Assembly: GCF_011090385.1 (NCBI RefSeq)
Contig: NZ_SEWW01000011.1
Coordinates: 1-64,000 of the forward strand
DNA: 64,000 nt
Source: Aquirufa beregesia
Lineage (GTDB): Bacteria > Bacteroidota > Bacteroidia > Cytophagales > Spirosomataceae
Direction of reading: 5' to 3'
Part shown: piece by piece, positions 18,855-27,049 of the stretch
Numbering within the stretch: position 1 is the stretch's first letter
How the letters are laid out: every line of letters begins with the position of its first letter
Made by a program: the position numbers and the translations under genes
Notes under the pieces: generated by a model
What the model was told of the DNA's origin: nothing
The model's input: the letters and a program-made list of their open reading frames with translations, nothing else
Databases searched by the model: none

Positions 18855-19287
18855 TTTCTTTTTTTGAAAAAAAAGAAACAAAAAAACTTCTTTTTTTGTT
18901 GTCCAGCCAAGGCGAATTTCGCTTTGCGAAACCGTGATTCTCTCCGCTAGCGCCTATATTTTTGACGCCGACGCGCATCGCCCATGCTGAGGTCAAAACC
19001 TCGTCTACCGCTTCGTTCATCACATTTCGCTGGAGCTGGACGACGCTATTCTCATTTTCATAAAATTCTTCATTCTAGATTGAAAGGTTAATCCCAACGA
19101 AAGATTGGAACGAAGCTTGAGCGAAGCGGCAGGCGGATATTTGACCCTGCGCATAGGCCGTGTGCGATGGCGTCAAAGATTAAAGCCGTAAGCGGAGAGA
19201 CAATCGGTTCTGCGCAGCGGAATTCGTCTTGGGATTAACCGTCCTTCTTCTGTTTTTTTTGTTTCTTTTTTTATGAAAAAAAAGAAA
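18855..19287. repeat. Paired-arm repeat, unit 2
   Basis: 433 bp with the same plan as unit 1: boundary hairpins at 18855-18878 and 19262-19287, arm A from about 18903, arm B 19086-19240. The arm A stem-loop reads TTTCGC/GCGAAA (18917-18931), a paired change from the TTCCGC/GCGGAA of unit 1. The arm B stem is TTCTGC/GCGGAA (19208-19222). The spacer 19288-19373 holds no gene. Confidence 0.85.
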
Positions 19288-19373
19288 TGCCAAAGAAAGT
19301 ATTAGTAAAAAAATGCAGTTAGTAAATGAATCATTAAACTATTCAATTTTACGGAACATCAATTCCCAAGGCA

Positions 19374-19823
19374 TTTCTTTTTTTGAAAAAAAAGAAACAA
19401 AAAAACTTCATTTTTTGTCGTCCAGCCAAGGCGAATTCCGCTTTGCGGAACCGTGATTCTCTCCGCTAGCGCCTATATTTTTGACGCCGACGCACATCGC
19501 CCATGCTCAAGGTCAAAACCTCGTCTACCGCTGCGTTCATCACCTTTCGCTCGTGCTGACCGACGGTATTTTCTCTCAAAAATTCTAGATTCTAATAACT
19601 AACCTCTAATCCCTATTAAGAAGGTTAATCCCAACGAAAGATTGGAACGGAGCTTGAGCGAAGCGGCAGGCGAATATTTGACCTTGAGCATAGGCCATGT
19701 GTGTAAGTGTCAAAGATTAAAGCCGTAAGCGGAGAGACAATCGGTTCCGCGCAGCGGAATTCGTCTTGGGATTAACCGTCCTTCTTCTGTTTTTTTTGTT
19801 TCTTTTTTTATGAAAAAAAGAAA
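19374..19823. repeat. Paired-arm repeat, unit 3
   Basis: 450 bp, boundary hairpins at 19374-19397 and about 19799-19823. The arm A stem is TTCCGC/GCGGAA (19436-19450). Arm B runs 19623-19777 and its stem reads TTCCGC/GCGGAA (19745-19759), fully paired, unlike the G-T-containing stem of units 1, 2 and 4. It is directly followed by leader L3, which carries the IS insertion. Confidence 0.85.
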
Positions 19824-19942
19824 ATCCAAAGAACGTTTTAATCCAAAAATGTCAATTAAATAAAGAAAATTGAATATTATGTCAATGCCTGAAATAGGTT
19901 GACCGTTTAAAAGTAAAATTTTAAACATAAAATCTATTATCC

Positions 19943-20368
19943 ATGGCAAACAAAAAATCATATCTTCAAAGTGTGTCACAAAGACGGCTCCGTCATTTTA
20001 GTGATAGTTTTAAAATTGAGAAAGTTCGAGAAATAGAACAAGGTCGAACTCGTGTTTCAGAAATTTGTAAGCAATACGAAGTATCTGGAACCAACGTGTA
20101 CAAATGGATTTCTAAATTTGGTATCATGAAAACCAACAAGACTCGAGTCATAGTAGAAACACAGAGTGATACACAAGAATTGTTACTACTCAAGAAAAAA
20201 GTGGCTGAACTAGAGCGTATTGTAGGTCAGAAGCAAATTCTACTTGATTTTAAGGATAAAATGATTGATCTAGCCGAGCAGGCTTATGGGGTTGACATTA
20301 AAAAAAAATTCGATTCAAAACCCTTAGATACTACTGGCTTACCCGAGAAAAACATCCCTTCAGTTTGA
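19943..20368 (+). CDS. IS3-family transposase OrfA
   Basis: 141 aa, DNA-binding part of the transposase. A helix-turn-helix lies at about 18-57 (HFSDSFKIEKVREIEQG...ICKQYEVSGTNVYKWISKFG), then a leucine-zipper-like coiled coil (about 75-110, LLLLKKKVAELERIVGQKQ). The first 17 residues form a basic tail. An A9 run within codons 119-122 is a possible slip site for making the OrfAB fusion. Confidence 0.9.
   Translation: MANKKSYLQSVSQRRLRHFSDSFKIEKVREIEQGRTRVSEICKQYEVSGTNVYKWISKFGIMKTNKTRVIVETQSDTQELLLLKKKVAELERIVGQKQILLDFKDKMIDLAEQAYGVDIKKKFDSKPLDTTGLPEKNIPSV
20300..20308 (+). other. Candidate -1 programmed frameshift site (A9 run)
   Basis: Nine consecutive A residues lie inside orfA. OrfB is in the -1 frame relative to orfA, and that frame is open from 20302 to 21192 with no stop, while a TAA sits just before it at 20299-20301. 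Slippage here would yield a fused OrfAB of about 416 aa, the usual active IS3 transposase. Confidence 0.6.
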
Positions 20369-21192
20369 ATGAATTATATCGAAGTCTTGGTATGAGTAAG
20401 CAAGCCGTACATCAACAGTTAAATCGGCAACTTAAACAGGAATATGTAGAGCAACACCTATTAAAGACCATTGACAAAATTAGAGAAGAACACCCCACCA
20501 TGGCTATACGCTACTTGTATTATATGATTAAACCTCATCATCAGCAGATGATGGGACGAGATCTTTTTGAGGTATTTTGTAAGCAACAGCATTTAACTAG
20601 ACCTCGAATACTCTCCTTCATCAAGACAACAGACAGTCAAGGAGTGATTCGATTTGAGAATTTATTGATGCATCAAAAACCAAGTCGGGTAGATCAATAT
20701 TGGCAGAGTGACATTAGTTATTATCAAGTCAATGAGATTTATTATTACCTCACTTTTATCATAGATGCCTATACTCGTCATATCGTAGGCCATCACACCT
20801 CTAAAAGACTGTTGACAACTCATACCACCATTCCAGCCTTACAAATGGCCATCAAGCTTCGAAAACAGAGGAGATTTGATGATTTAATACTTCACTCCGA
20901 CGGAGGTGGACAATATTATGCCAAGGAGTTTTTACGTATTACTCAAAAACGAGGAATTAAAAACAGTATGTGTAAGTATCCTTGGGAGAATGGTAAAGCG
21001 GAACGAATCAATGGCATCATAAAAAACAATTATTTACGGCATCGTAACATCCATAATTTCGAAATGCTGGTCAAGGAAGTTGACCGAGCAGTATCACTCT
21101 ATAATCTAGAAAAGCCTCATATTGGATTAAATAAAATGACACCTATTGCTTTTGAGAAAAAACTACTAAATTTAAATCAAGCTATAGGCTAA
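20365..21192 (+). CDS. IS3-family transposase OrfB (DDE integrase core)
   Basis: Catalytic part of the transposase, 275 aa if read from the TTG at 20365. The DDE triad is Asp116 (QSDISYY), Asp179 (LHSDGGGQYY) and Glu213 (WENGKAERING), in an rve-type fold; the HTH_21-like region precedes it at about 35-75. No ATG is in frame near the start, and the frame is open upstream to 20302, so production by -1 frameshift from orfA is more likely than independent initiation. The frame looks intact. Confidence 0.9.
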   Translation: MNELYRSLGMSKQAVHQQLNRQLKQEYVEQHLLKTIDKIREEHPTMAIRYLYYMIKPHHQQMMGRDLFEVFCKQQHLTRPRILSFIKTTDSQGVIRFENLLMHQKPSRVDQYWQSDISYYQVNEIYYYLTFIIDAYTRHIVGHHTSKRLLTTHTTIPALQMAIKLRKQRRFDDLILHSDGGGQYYAKEFLRITQKRGIKNSMCKYPWENGKAERINGIIKNNYLRHRNIHNFEMLVKEVDRAVSLYNLEKPHIGLNKMTPIAFEKKLLNLNQAIG

Positions 21193-21312
21193 ACAACTAA
21201 AGTACTTGAATATGAATCAAGTATAAGTGGCATAAAACGGTCAACGTCATTCAGGCATTCACATTAACCCATTTATAATTCACCATTTACCATTTCATCA
21301 TTTACTAAGGCT

Positions 21313-21762
21313 TTTCTTTTTTTGAAAAAAAAGAAACAAAAAAACTTCTTTTTTTGTCGTTCAGCCAAGGCGAATTCCGCTTTGCGGAACCGTGATTCTC
21401 TCCGCTAGCGCCTATATTTTTGACGCCGACGCACATCGCCCATGCTGAGGTCAAAACCTCGTCTACCGCTGCGTTCATCACCTTTCGCTCGTGCTGACCG
21501 ACGGTATTTTCTCTCAAAAATTCTAGATTCTAATAACTAACCTCTAATCCCTATTAAGAAGGTTAATCCCAACGAAAGATTGGAACGGAGCTTGAGCGAA
21601 GCGGCAGGCGGATATTTGACCCTGCGCATAGGCCGTGTGCGATGGCGTCAAAGATTAAAGCCGTAAGCGGAGAGACAATCGGTTCTGCGCAGCGGAATTC
21701 GTCTTGGGATTAACCGTCCTTCTTCTGTTTTTTTTGTTTCTTTTTTTATGAAAAAAAAGAAA
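21313..21762. repeat. Paired-arm repeat, unit 4
   Basis: 450 bp, nearly identical to unit 1: hairpins at 21313-21336 and 21737-21762, arm A stem TTCCGC/GCGGAA (21375-21389), arm B 21561-21715 with stem TTCTGC/GCGGAA (21683-21697). The remainder of leader L3 (21264-21312) joins it to the IS end. The stretch 21763-21882 holds only AT-rich text with ACTAATACCTAATAACTAA-type words and no gene. Confidence 0.85.
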
Positions 21763-21882
21763 TACCGTGGTAGTATTGATGCAGCTTAGTTAATATGTAC
21801 AATAAGCATTTAATAAACCCCATGTCAACCTATATCAGGAAAAGACACTAATACCTAATAACTAAACACTAAGAACTAATTT

Positions 21883-22287
21883 CTACATTTCCTCCGGGAA
21901 CGGAATAAACACAAAATTAGTAAACTGGCCATCGACCACGAAAAGGCAAGCGAATTCTTCAATGTCCTTGTAATTTTGAACAAATAATTCTTTGTTTTCT
22001 TCGGAAACCAAACCTCTTTGAAGAAATTCCTCTAAAGTAGAAGCGTGGTAATTCCATTTATTACCATTCATTTCATTGACACCAATCAGCTTTTGACCAA
22101 TTTCAATGGGTCTTTGAGAAGTAACAAAAACAGGAAAATCCGAAAAGCCTCTTTTCTTGATTTGATAGGAAGCCTCCTTCAAGAGTTCAGATACCAAGAT
22201 GAAATCACTGGAAATTAGACCCAAGTACTTGCCATTCAAGTCTGGGGAGTTGGGTGCGTTGGAAAGGGCTTGATAATCTTCAATCAT
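21883..22287 (-). CDS. Conserved-looking hypothetical protein downstream of ald
   Basis: 134 aa, acidic, no signal peptide or membrane segment. Predicted mixed alpha/beta content, with a hydrophobic C-terminal strand pair (ACLFVVDGQFTNFVFIPFP). I do not recognise the family. It starts 4 nt after the alanine dehydrogenase stop and so is almost certainly in the SDR-tsaE-ald operon. Confidence 0.6.
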   Translation of the reverse strand: MIEDYQALSNAPNSPDLNGKYLGLISSDFILVSELLKEASYQIKKRGFSDFPVFVTSQRPIEIGQKLIGVNEMNGNKWNYHASTLEEFLQRGLVSEENKELFVQNYKDIEEFACLFVVDGQFTNFVFIPFPEEM

Positions 22288-22291
22288 AATG

Positions 22292-23509
22292 TTAACTTTT
22301 ACTTAGTAATAATAATTGGATGTCTTTGACAGCTTTATGAAATAGCTTGCCTATCATGGGATGAGTGATGTAACCTTTATACGCATAGACGCCCTTCATG
22401 AAGGATTTTCCTTGCCAAAGCATTTCTTCTACTCCACCCGTTTTTCCTGCTTTCAGTAAAAAAGAAGTAATTAAATTGCTGATAGCCAAACTGGCGGTTT
22501 GACTCACTTGGGAAGGGATGTTGGGCACACAATAATGGATGACCCCATGTTTGGTAAAAGTGGGATTGCCCAAATTGGTGGTAAACGATGTTTCAAAACA
22601 CCCACCTTGGTCAATGCATACATCCATGATTAACGTGCCTTCTTTCAGCTTGCTCACCATCTCCTCCGTCACAATGCAAGGCGTGATACCGCTATCTGAA
22701 CGTAAGGCGCCCACAATTACTTGAGCTTCTTGCAAGGCTTTTGGTAAGTTTTCTGAATCAATCACTTGGGTGATGAGAGGAAAGCCTAAACTTTGCTTCA
22801 AACGCTGTAATTTATAGATGTCTTTATCGAATACTTGTACTTGAATGCCCGCATGCCATGCTGCCCGTGCCGCTTGTTCCACCACTTGCCCTGATCCCAG
22901 AAGCACCATTTTGCAGGGTGGTACGCCCGTTACATTGCCCAATAAAATACCAGGCTGATGTTCCTTGCGTAATATGTCAGAGGCTATAGGCAGTATTAAT
23001 TGCCCGGCTATTTCTGCCATGATTTTCACAAATGGAAAGCCTCCCCCATTATCTTCTGCATATTCCAAACCGATGGCCAGTATTTTCTTTTGGATTAATT
23101 TATCGATGATTTCCACCGACAAATGATGGTAGGAGGCACAAGAAATGAGGCAATTGCCCACTTTCATTAGCTCAATTTCCTTTTCGCTGGGTGGGCTGAT
23201 TTTAATCACCAAGGGTGATTGCCAAACTTGTGCAATATCTTCCGTAACGGAAGCTCCTGCTAATAAATAATCGGCATCTGAAAAGCCCGACCGCTCTCCA
23301 GCCGATTTTTCTAATACTACTTCATGGCCATTGGCAACCAATAATTGAACGGCATGTGGACTTAATGCGATTCGGTTTTCGTATTTGGCATGTTCTTTCG
23401 GTATACCAATCAAGATACTACGTGCATTTTGTTTGGTCCAAGCCATCGCCTCCATGGGCATAATGCCTTGTTGTGCTAATAATTCTTGAAAAGGATTAGA
23501 TTCCATCAT
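22292..23509 (-). CDS. ald: Alanine dehydrogenase / transhydrogenase-alpha family
   Basis: About 405 aa from the ATG at 23509, which overlaps the tsaE stop as ATGA; a TTG nine bases further up is less likely. Family features: IGIPKEHAKYENRIALSP (about 34-51) with the substrate arginine, VIKI with the substrate lysine near 103, and a Rossmann loop LLGSGQVVEQAARAA (about 203-217). It likely interconverts L-alanine and pyruvate with NAD. An N-terminal extension of about 30 residues is present, as in Bacteroidota members. Confidence 0.8.
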   Translation of the reverse strand: MMESNPFQELLAQQGIMPMEAMAWTKQNARSILIGIPKEHAKYENRIALSPHAVQLLVANGHEVVLEKSAGERSGFSDADYLLAGASVTEDIAQVWQSPLVIKISPPSEKEIELMKVGNCLISCASYHHLSVEIIDKLIQKKILAIGLEYAEDNGGGFPFVKIMAEIAGQLILPIASDILRKEHQPGILLGNVTGVPPCKMVLLGSGQVVEQAARAAWHAGIQVQVFDKDIYKLQRLKQSLGFPLITQVIDSENLPKALQEAQVIVGALRSDSGITPCIVTEEMVSKLKEGTLIMDVCIDQGGCFETSFTTNLGNPTFTKHGVIHYCVPNIPSQVSQTASLAISNLITSFLLKAGKTGGVEEMLWQGKSFMKGVYAYKGYITHPMIGKLFHKAVKDIQLLLLSKS

Positions 23510-23940
23510 TCGTGCCAAATTGCTGTAAGATGACGGTGCTTTTCATCTTGGGTACTAATATTTATTTCGATATGTGGAAAATCCCACAAGGCTTCGGCTT
23601 GCTCCGGCCATTCAATCAAACAAAGATGACCAGAATCTAGGTATTCTTCAATACCAATGTCCAAAGCTTCTCGAACATTTTTCAATCGGTATAGGTCAAA
23701 GTGATAGATGATATCACCAGCCGCGTTTTGGTATTCATTGACCAAAGAAAAGGTAGGGCTTTGGACCGATTGCAAAACGCCCAATTGTTTACCTATTTCC
23801 TTGATTAAAGTCGTCTTTCCTGCACCCATCTGTCCTCTAAATAGATAAACGGAAGGGAATTGAGAGCTTATTGCTATCCAATCTTTTACCACAGTGGGTA
23901 AATCTTCTAAGGTATAAGTAGCGCTAAATACTTGTTTCAT
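23506..23940 (-). CDS. tsaE: tRNA threonylcarbamoyladenosine biosynthesis ATPase TsaE
   Basis: Small P-loop ATPase (144 aa) that drives turnover of the TsaBD complex in t6A37 formation. Walker A GQMGAGKTT is at 36-44, with YHFDLYRL and LIEWPE further along as family signatures. The start overlaps the SDR stop by 1 nt and the stop overlaps the ald start, so the three genes are translationally linked. Confidence 0.93.
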   Translation of the reverse strand: MKQVFSATYTLEDLPTVVKDWIAISSQFPSVYLFRGQMGAGKTTLIKEIGKQLGVLQSVQSPTFSLVNEYQNAAGDIIYHFDLYRLKNVREALDIGIEEYLDSGHLCLIEWPEQAEALWDFPHIEINISTQDEKHRHLTAIWHE

Positions 23941-24644
23941 TAGTCTAAATCAATATCTCCTAGTTGTGGACGAATTAAAATTTCTTCTAAAACGGTAGAA
24001 GGGGCCATTTGATAAGCCGCCCAAATGGTGGAGGCTATATCCTCTGCTGGAATAAATCGACTTGCTGGTAAATTGACTCCATCCCAAGAAGGAGTCAATG
24101 TTGCCCCTGGTAGAATGGCCGTCACTTTGATGCCTTGGGTCTTTAATTCTTCTCTCAACACTTTGGTGAAACCTAGTAGGGCAAATTTACTGATGCAGTA
24201 GGAGCCACCTTGGGTATAAGCCGTAATCGAAGCGGTAGAACAAATGGTAAAAATATGTCCCGATTGCTGGGCTTGAAAGTTAGGTAATAAGGCCCTCGTC
24301 AAATGGTACGCAGAATACAAATTGGTTTCAATTTGTCGCTCCAGCACATTTTCCTCCTCATTTTGAATTTGGCCTGGAAGAAAAAATCCCGCATTATTGA
24401 TTAAAACATCCACTTGGGAGCTATGCTGTAAAACGAATTGAGCAAAGGCTTGAGTTTGATCTTTTTGACTGACATCAGCCACAAAAGTATGTAGCAAAGG
24501 ACTGTTTAATTCCTCGCTTAAAGCGGCTAAACTAGCGACTTTACGGGAGCAGGTAAAGGTGTTAAATCCTTCCGAGATGAATTTTTTCACTAAAGCTTTG
24601 CCAATTCCCTGACTACCTCCGCTGATTACTACCGTTTTGTTCAT
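23940..24644 (-). CDS. Short-chain dehydrogenase/reductase
   Basis: 234 aa, classical SDR. The NAD(P)-binding GGSQGIG is at 9-15, NNAG at 83-86, catalytic Ser136, Tyr149 and Lys153 (YCISK). Substrate unknown. It is the first gene of the SDR-tsaE-ald-hypothetical operon and is divergent from mlaE; the starts are 37 nt apart if mlaE begins at 24682. Confidence 0.85.
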   Translation of the reverse strand: MNKTVVISGGSQGIGKALVKKFISEGFNTFTCSRKVASLAALSEELNSPLLHTFVADVSQKDQTQAFAQFVLQHSSQVDVLINNAGFFLPGQIQNEEENVLERQIETNLYSAYHLTRALLPNFQAQQSGHIFTICSTASITAYTQGGSYCISKFALLGFTKVLREELKTQGIKVTAILPGATLTPSWDGVNLPASRFIPAEDIASTIWAAYQMAPSTVLEEILIRPQLGDIDLD

Positions 24645-24681
24645 TATATTTGAGTCTTATTGCGCTCAATTAATCCAACGC

Positions 24682-25413
24682 ATGTCAAAATTAGGCAAAT
24701 ATTTAATCTTCCTTGGTAAGCTTTTTACAAATCCTGAGAAATTTAGGGTCTATGTATCTTTAGTGATTCAGGAATGTATGGATATTGGGATCAACTCCTT
24801 GTTGATTGTAACGATTGTAGCCTCCTTTTTAGGGGCAGTTACTTGCGTTCAAACCGCTGCCAATATGGACAATCCTTTTGTTCCGCAGTATATCATTAGT
24901 TTGATTGTACGCGATTCCACCTTATTGGAATTAGGCCCAACAATCACCTGTGTCGTGCTAAGTGGTAAAGTAGGGTCCAGCATTGCTGGTCAATTAGGCA
25001 CTATGCGCATTACTGAGCAAATTGATGCCTTGGAGGTCATGGGAATCAATTCTCAGTCCTATTTGGTATTACCTAAAATTTTAGCTTCCATAATTACCTT
25101 TCCTATGTTAGTTACGTTAGCTTGTTTCTTGGGTATTTATGGCGGATATATCGCAGGTTGGCTGACAGGAGCCATTTCTCCACAGGAATACATTCATGGT
25201 ATTCAGTTTCAATTCAAAGGAAACTACATGTTTTTTGCCTTAGTAAAATCAGTCGTGTTTGCTTTCTTGATTGCTTCCATTGCCTCATTTCAAGGTTTTT
25301 ATACCAAAGGAGGAGCTTATGAAGTAGGAAAAGCAAGTACTGCCGCTGTGACCAACTCCTGTATTGCGGTATTAATTGCAGATTATCTATTAGCCCAATT
25401 ATTGGTCGGCTAG
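24682..25413 (+). CDS. mlaE: MlaE/YrbE-type ABC transporter permease
   Basis: About 243 aa from the ATG at 24682 (MSKLGKYL); a frame extending to 24637 would overlap the SDR start. Five or so membrane segments and the family block LGPTITCVVLSGKVGSSIAGQLGTMR...EQIDALEVMGI (about 86-125). MlaE permeases move phospholipids between inner and outer membranes together with an MlaF ATPase and MlaD. Neither partner is adjacent here. The stop shares bases with the convergent transglutaminase gene. Confidence 0.85.
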   Translation: MSKLGKYLIFLGKLFTNPEKFRVYVSLVIQECMDIGINSLLIVTIVASFLGAVTCVQTAANMDNPFVPQYIISLIVRDSTLLELGPTITCVVLSGKVGSSIAGQLGTMRITEQIDALEVMGINSQSYLVLPKILASIITFPMLVTLACFLGIYGGYIAGWLTGAISPQEYIHGIQFQFKGNYMFFALVKSVVFAFLIASIASFQGFYTKGGAYEVGKASTAAVTNSCIAVLIADYLLAQLLVG

Positions 25414-26264
25414 ATTCTTTCAATCTTAACTTCCGTTTCTAAACTGGAAATGGCGATACCTCGGTAGGTGCCATAGACAGGTGTAATTTCTTCTGGCAGG
25501 CAAGAGGCTGCTAAAGGAATATGATTTCCTGAGACTACCTCATGTTGGGTTGGATCATAGCCTCTCCAGCCACCGCCTGGTAAATAGACTTCCACCCAAG
25601 CATGTAAATGGTGTGTTTGATTCGGTACATCCACTGGGGCAACCCCAATGTAATAGCCGGAAACAAAGCGCGTGGCAAGACCCATCGCTCGGCAGAGGGC
25701 AGCAAATAATACGGCATAATCTCGACAAGAGCCTTTTCTATTTTGTAAGGTTACTTCAGGACTATGCGGAGCCCCTTCTTCTCGAATTTCGTAAGCAAAG
25801 TTTTGGAATATAAATTCATTGACCGCCGATAAAAACGCGGAAGTATCCCAAAGGACAGCCTTGGCTAATTGCTGGGCACAGGCATCTATATCAGGGCTGA
25901 TAGCATCTTGCGTTAAATAAGGACTTAATGTTCTTTGGTAACTCGGACTGTATTGAAGGGGCAGTTTTTGACTTTCAAAAGGAAAGTACACAAAATCAAA
26001 GGGGTTAAATTCGGTGGTTTCCACTACCGCTTCCATGTATATGCTTAAGTGCTCTGTGGGCTGCTTGAAATACAAAATATTTTGAATGTTCCCTTCTGGG
26101 TCCAGGTTTTTTGAAATTTGGACAGGCAGTGGTTGGATGTCTAGGCTGATGGAATTAACGGACAGCATGGAACTTTTCCTGGGATGTAAATACAAGACAT
26201 GCGGATCTAGTGTCACGAGTTCACTATATCGATAATTCAAACGGTGTTGAATGTGTGCGATCAT
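25410..26264 (-). CDS. Transglutaminase-like protein with bacterial transglutaminase N-terminal domain
   Basis: 284 aa, no signal peptide. The N-terminal beta domain (about 1-100) matches the Bact_transglu_N type. The papain-like core has Cys180 (RKGSCRDYA), His221 (HLHAWVEVY) and Asp237 (GYDPTQ). Its role may be peptide-bond cleavage or cross-linking. It overlaps the Anbu gene by 4 nt (ATGA). Transglutaminase, Anbu and alpha-E genes form a known conserved cluster in many bacteria. Confidence 0.85.
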   Translation of the reverse strand: MIAHIQHRLNYRYSELVTLDPHVLYLHPRKSSMLSVNSISLDIQPLPVQISKNLDPEGNIQNILYFKQPTEHLSIYMEAVVETTEFNPFDFVYFPFESQKLPLQYSPSYQRTLSPYLTQDAISPDIDACAQQLAKAVLWDTSAFLSAVNEFIFQNFAYEIREEGAPHSPEVTLQNRKGSCRDYAVLFAALCRAMGLATRFVSGYYIGVAPVDVPNQTHHLHAWVEVYLPGGGWRGYDPTQHEVVSGNHIPLAASCLPEEITPVYGTYRGIAISSLETEVKIERI

Positions 26265-26995
26265 GCAGGCTTGGGGCTAAGAGAAATGAGGTTTTCCATC
26301 CATTTTTCGTCGATTCCTTCCAAAGACTTACGCAAAGCGATGTTCCAATCATCCGAAATGTTTTGCATGTCTTCTTTGGATAATCGAATCTCTTTGGCAT
26401 GAAAACTATTTTTTTCATATACCACCACGTCGATCGGATAATCCACGTCATTGGAACTTACTTGCGTGGCATCAAAGGAAAGAAAACCCATTTTTAAGGC
26501 ATCTTTTAAGGACGTTTCTGCCGTAAGATTACGGTTTAGCAAAGGCTTACCATAATTGGAATTACCAATGATTTGATATTTCAATCCTTCATTGATTTCA
26601 ATCCAATTCCCTTCTGGGAAAATCAAAAAGAGCTTATGTTCTTTATCTTGGCACATTTGTCCTCCCACTAGGGCATGGAGATTAAAATGGTATCCTTCTT
26701 TTTCCAGCGAATCGCGATCTTCGGAAGCTACTTTTTTCAGCATATTGCCAAAGGCCGTTGCCGCTTCAAACATAAAATCATAGCTAGCTTCTTCCTTTTC
26801 TATGGCTTGATTAAAATACGTGACTGCTTTATCACGTACGGAGCGTAAACCAGCCGTCATGATAAATAAGCTATGCTTTTGTACTTCGTGTATGGATATT
26901 TTCTTATTCGAGTAAACTTCGTTTCCGGCTGTAATACGCGTGTCGGCAATGGCTACTAAACCTTCTTTAACCTTAATTCCTAGGCAAAATGTCAT
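26261..26995 (-). CDS. Anbu-type proteasome-related peptidase
   Basis: Proteasome beta-subunit relative, about 244 aa. The ATG at 26995 gives MTFCLGIKV, so Thr2 becomes the N-terminal nucleophile after Met removal, as in other Anbu proteins; the frame reaching 27004 would mask it. ADTRITAGNEV (about 17-27) and IMTAGLRSVRDKA (about 45-57) are family features. Proteolytic targets are unknown. It lies between the alpha-E gene and the transglutaminase gene. Confidence 0.85.
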   Translation of the reverse strand: MTFCLGIKVKEGLVAIADTRITAGNEVYSNKKISIHEVQKHSLFIMTAGLRSVRDKAVTYFNQAIEKEEASYDFMFEAATAFGNMLKKVASEDRDSLEKEGYHFNLHALVGGQMCQDKEHKLFLIFPEGNWIEINEGLKYQIIGNSNYGKPLLNRNLTAETSLKDALKMGFLSFDATQVSSNDVDYPIDVVVYEKNSFHAKEIRLSKEDMQNISDDWNIALRKSLEGIDEKWMENLISLSPKPA

Positions 26996-27049
26996 GAGAT
27001 GCAAATCAAAAATGTGCGCAAAAATACAAATTTTAAACTAAGCCAAGGC

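Larger units (their letters stand above)
19880..21263 (+). mobile_element. Complete IS3-family insertion sequence, 1384 bp
   Basis: The element starts TGTCAATGCCTGAA and its other end, read on the minus strand, starts TGTGAATGCCTGAA. The terminal repeats match at about 25 of 29 positions and both end in GACCGTTT. The flanks are ...GAATATTA and TTAACCC..., and the uninterrupted leader copy at 18724-18854 reads GAATATTAACCC, so a 3-bp TTA duplication is visible. It carries orfA and orfB in the -1 frame arrangement typical of the IS3 family. Confidence 0.9.

Noticed and set aside
18192-19823. Integron attC array next to a tyrosine recombinase
   Set aside because: Repeat edges GGTTAATCCC/GGGATTAACC do not match the RYYYAAC/GTTRRRY order, there are no gene cassettes between them, and the recombinase beside aroQ is a normal Xer protein.
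18059-21762. CRISPR array
   Set aside because: Units are about 450 bp, with internal inverted arms and no short direct repeats with unique spacers; no cas genes are present.
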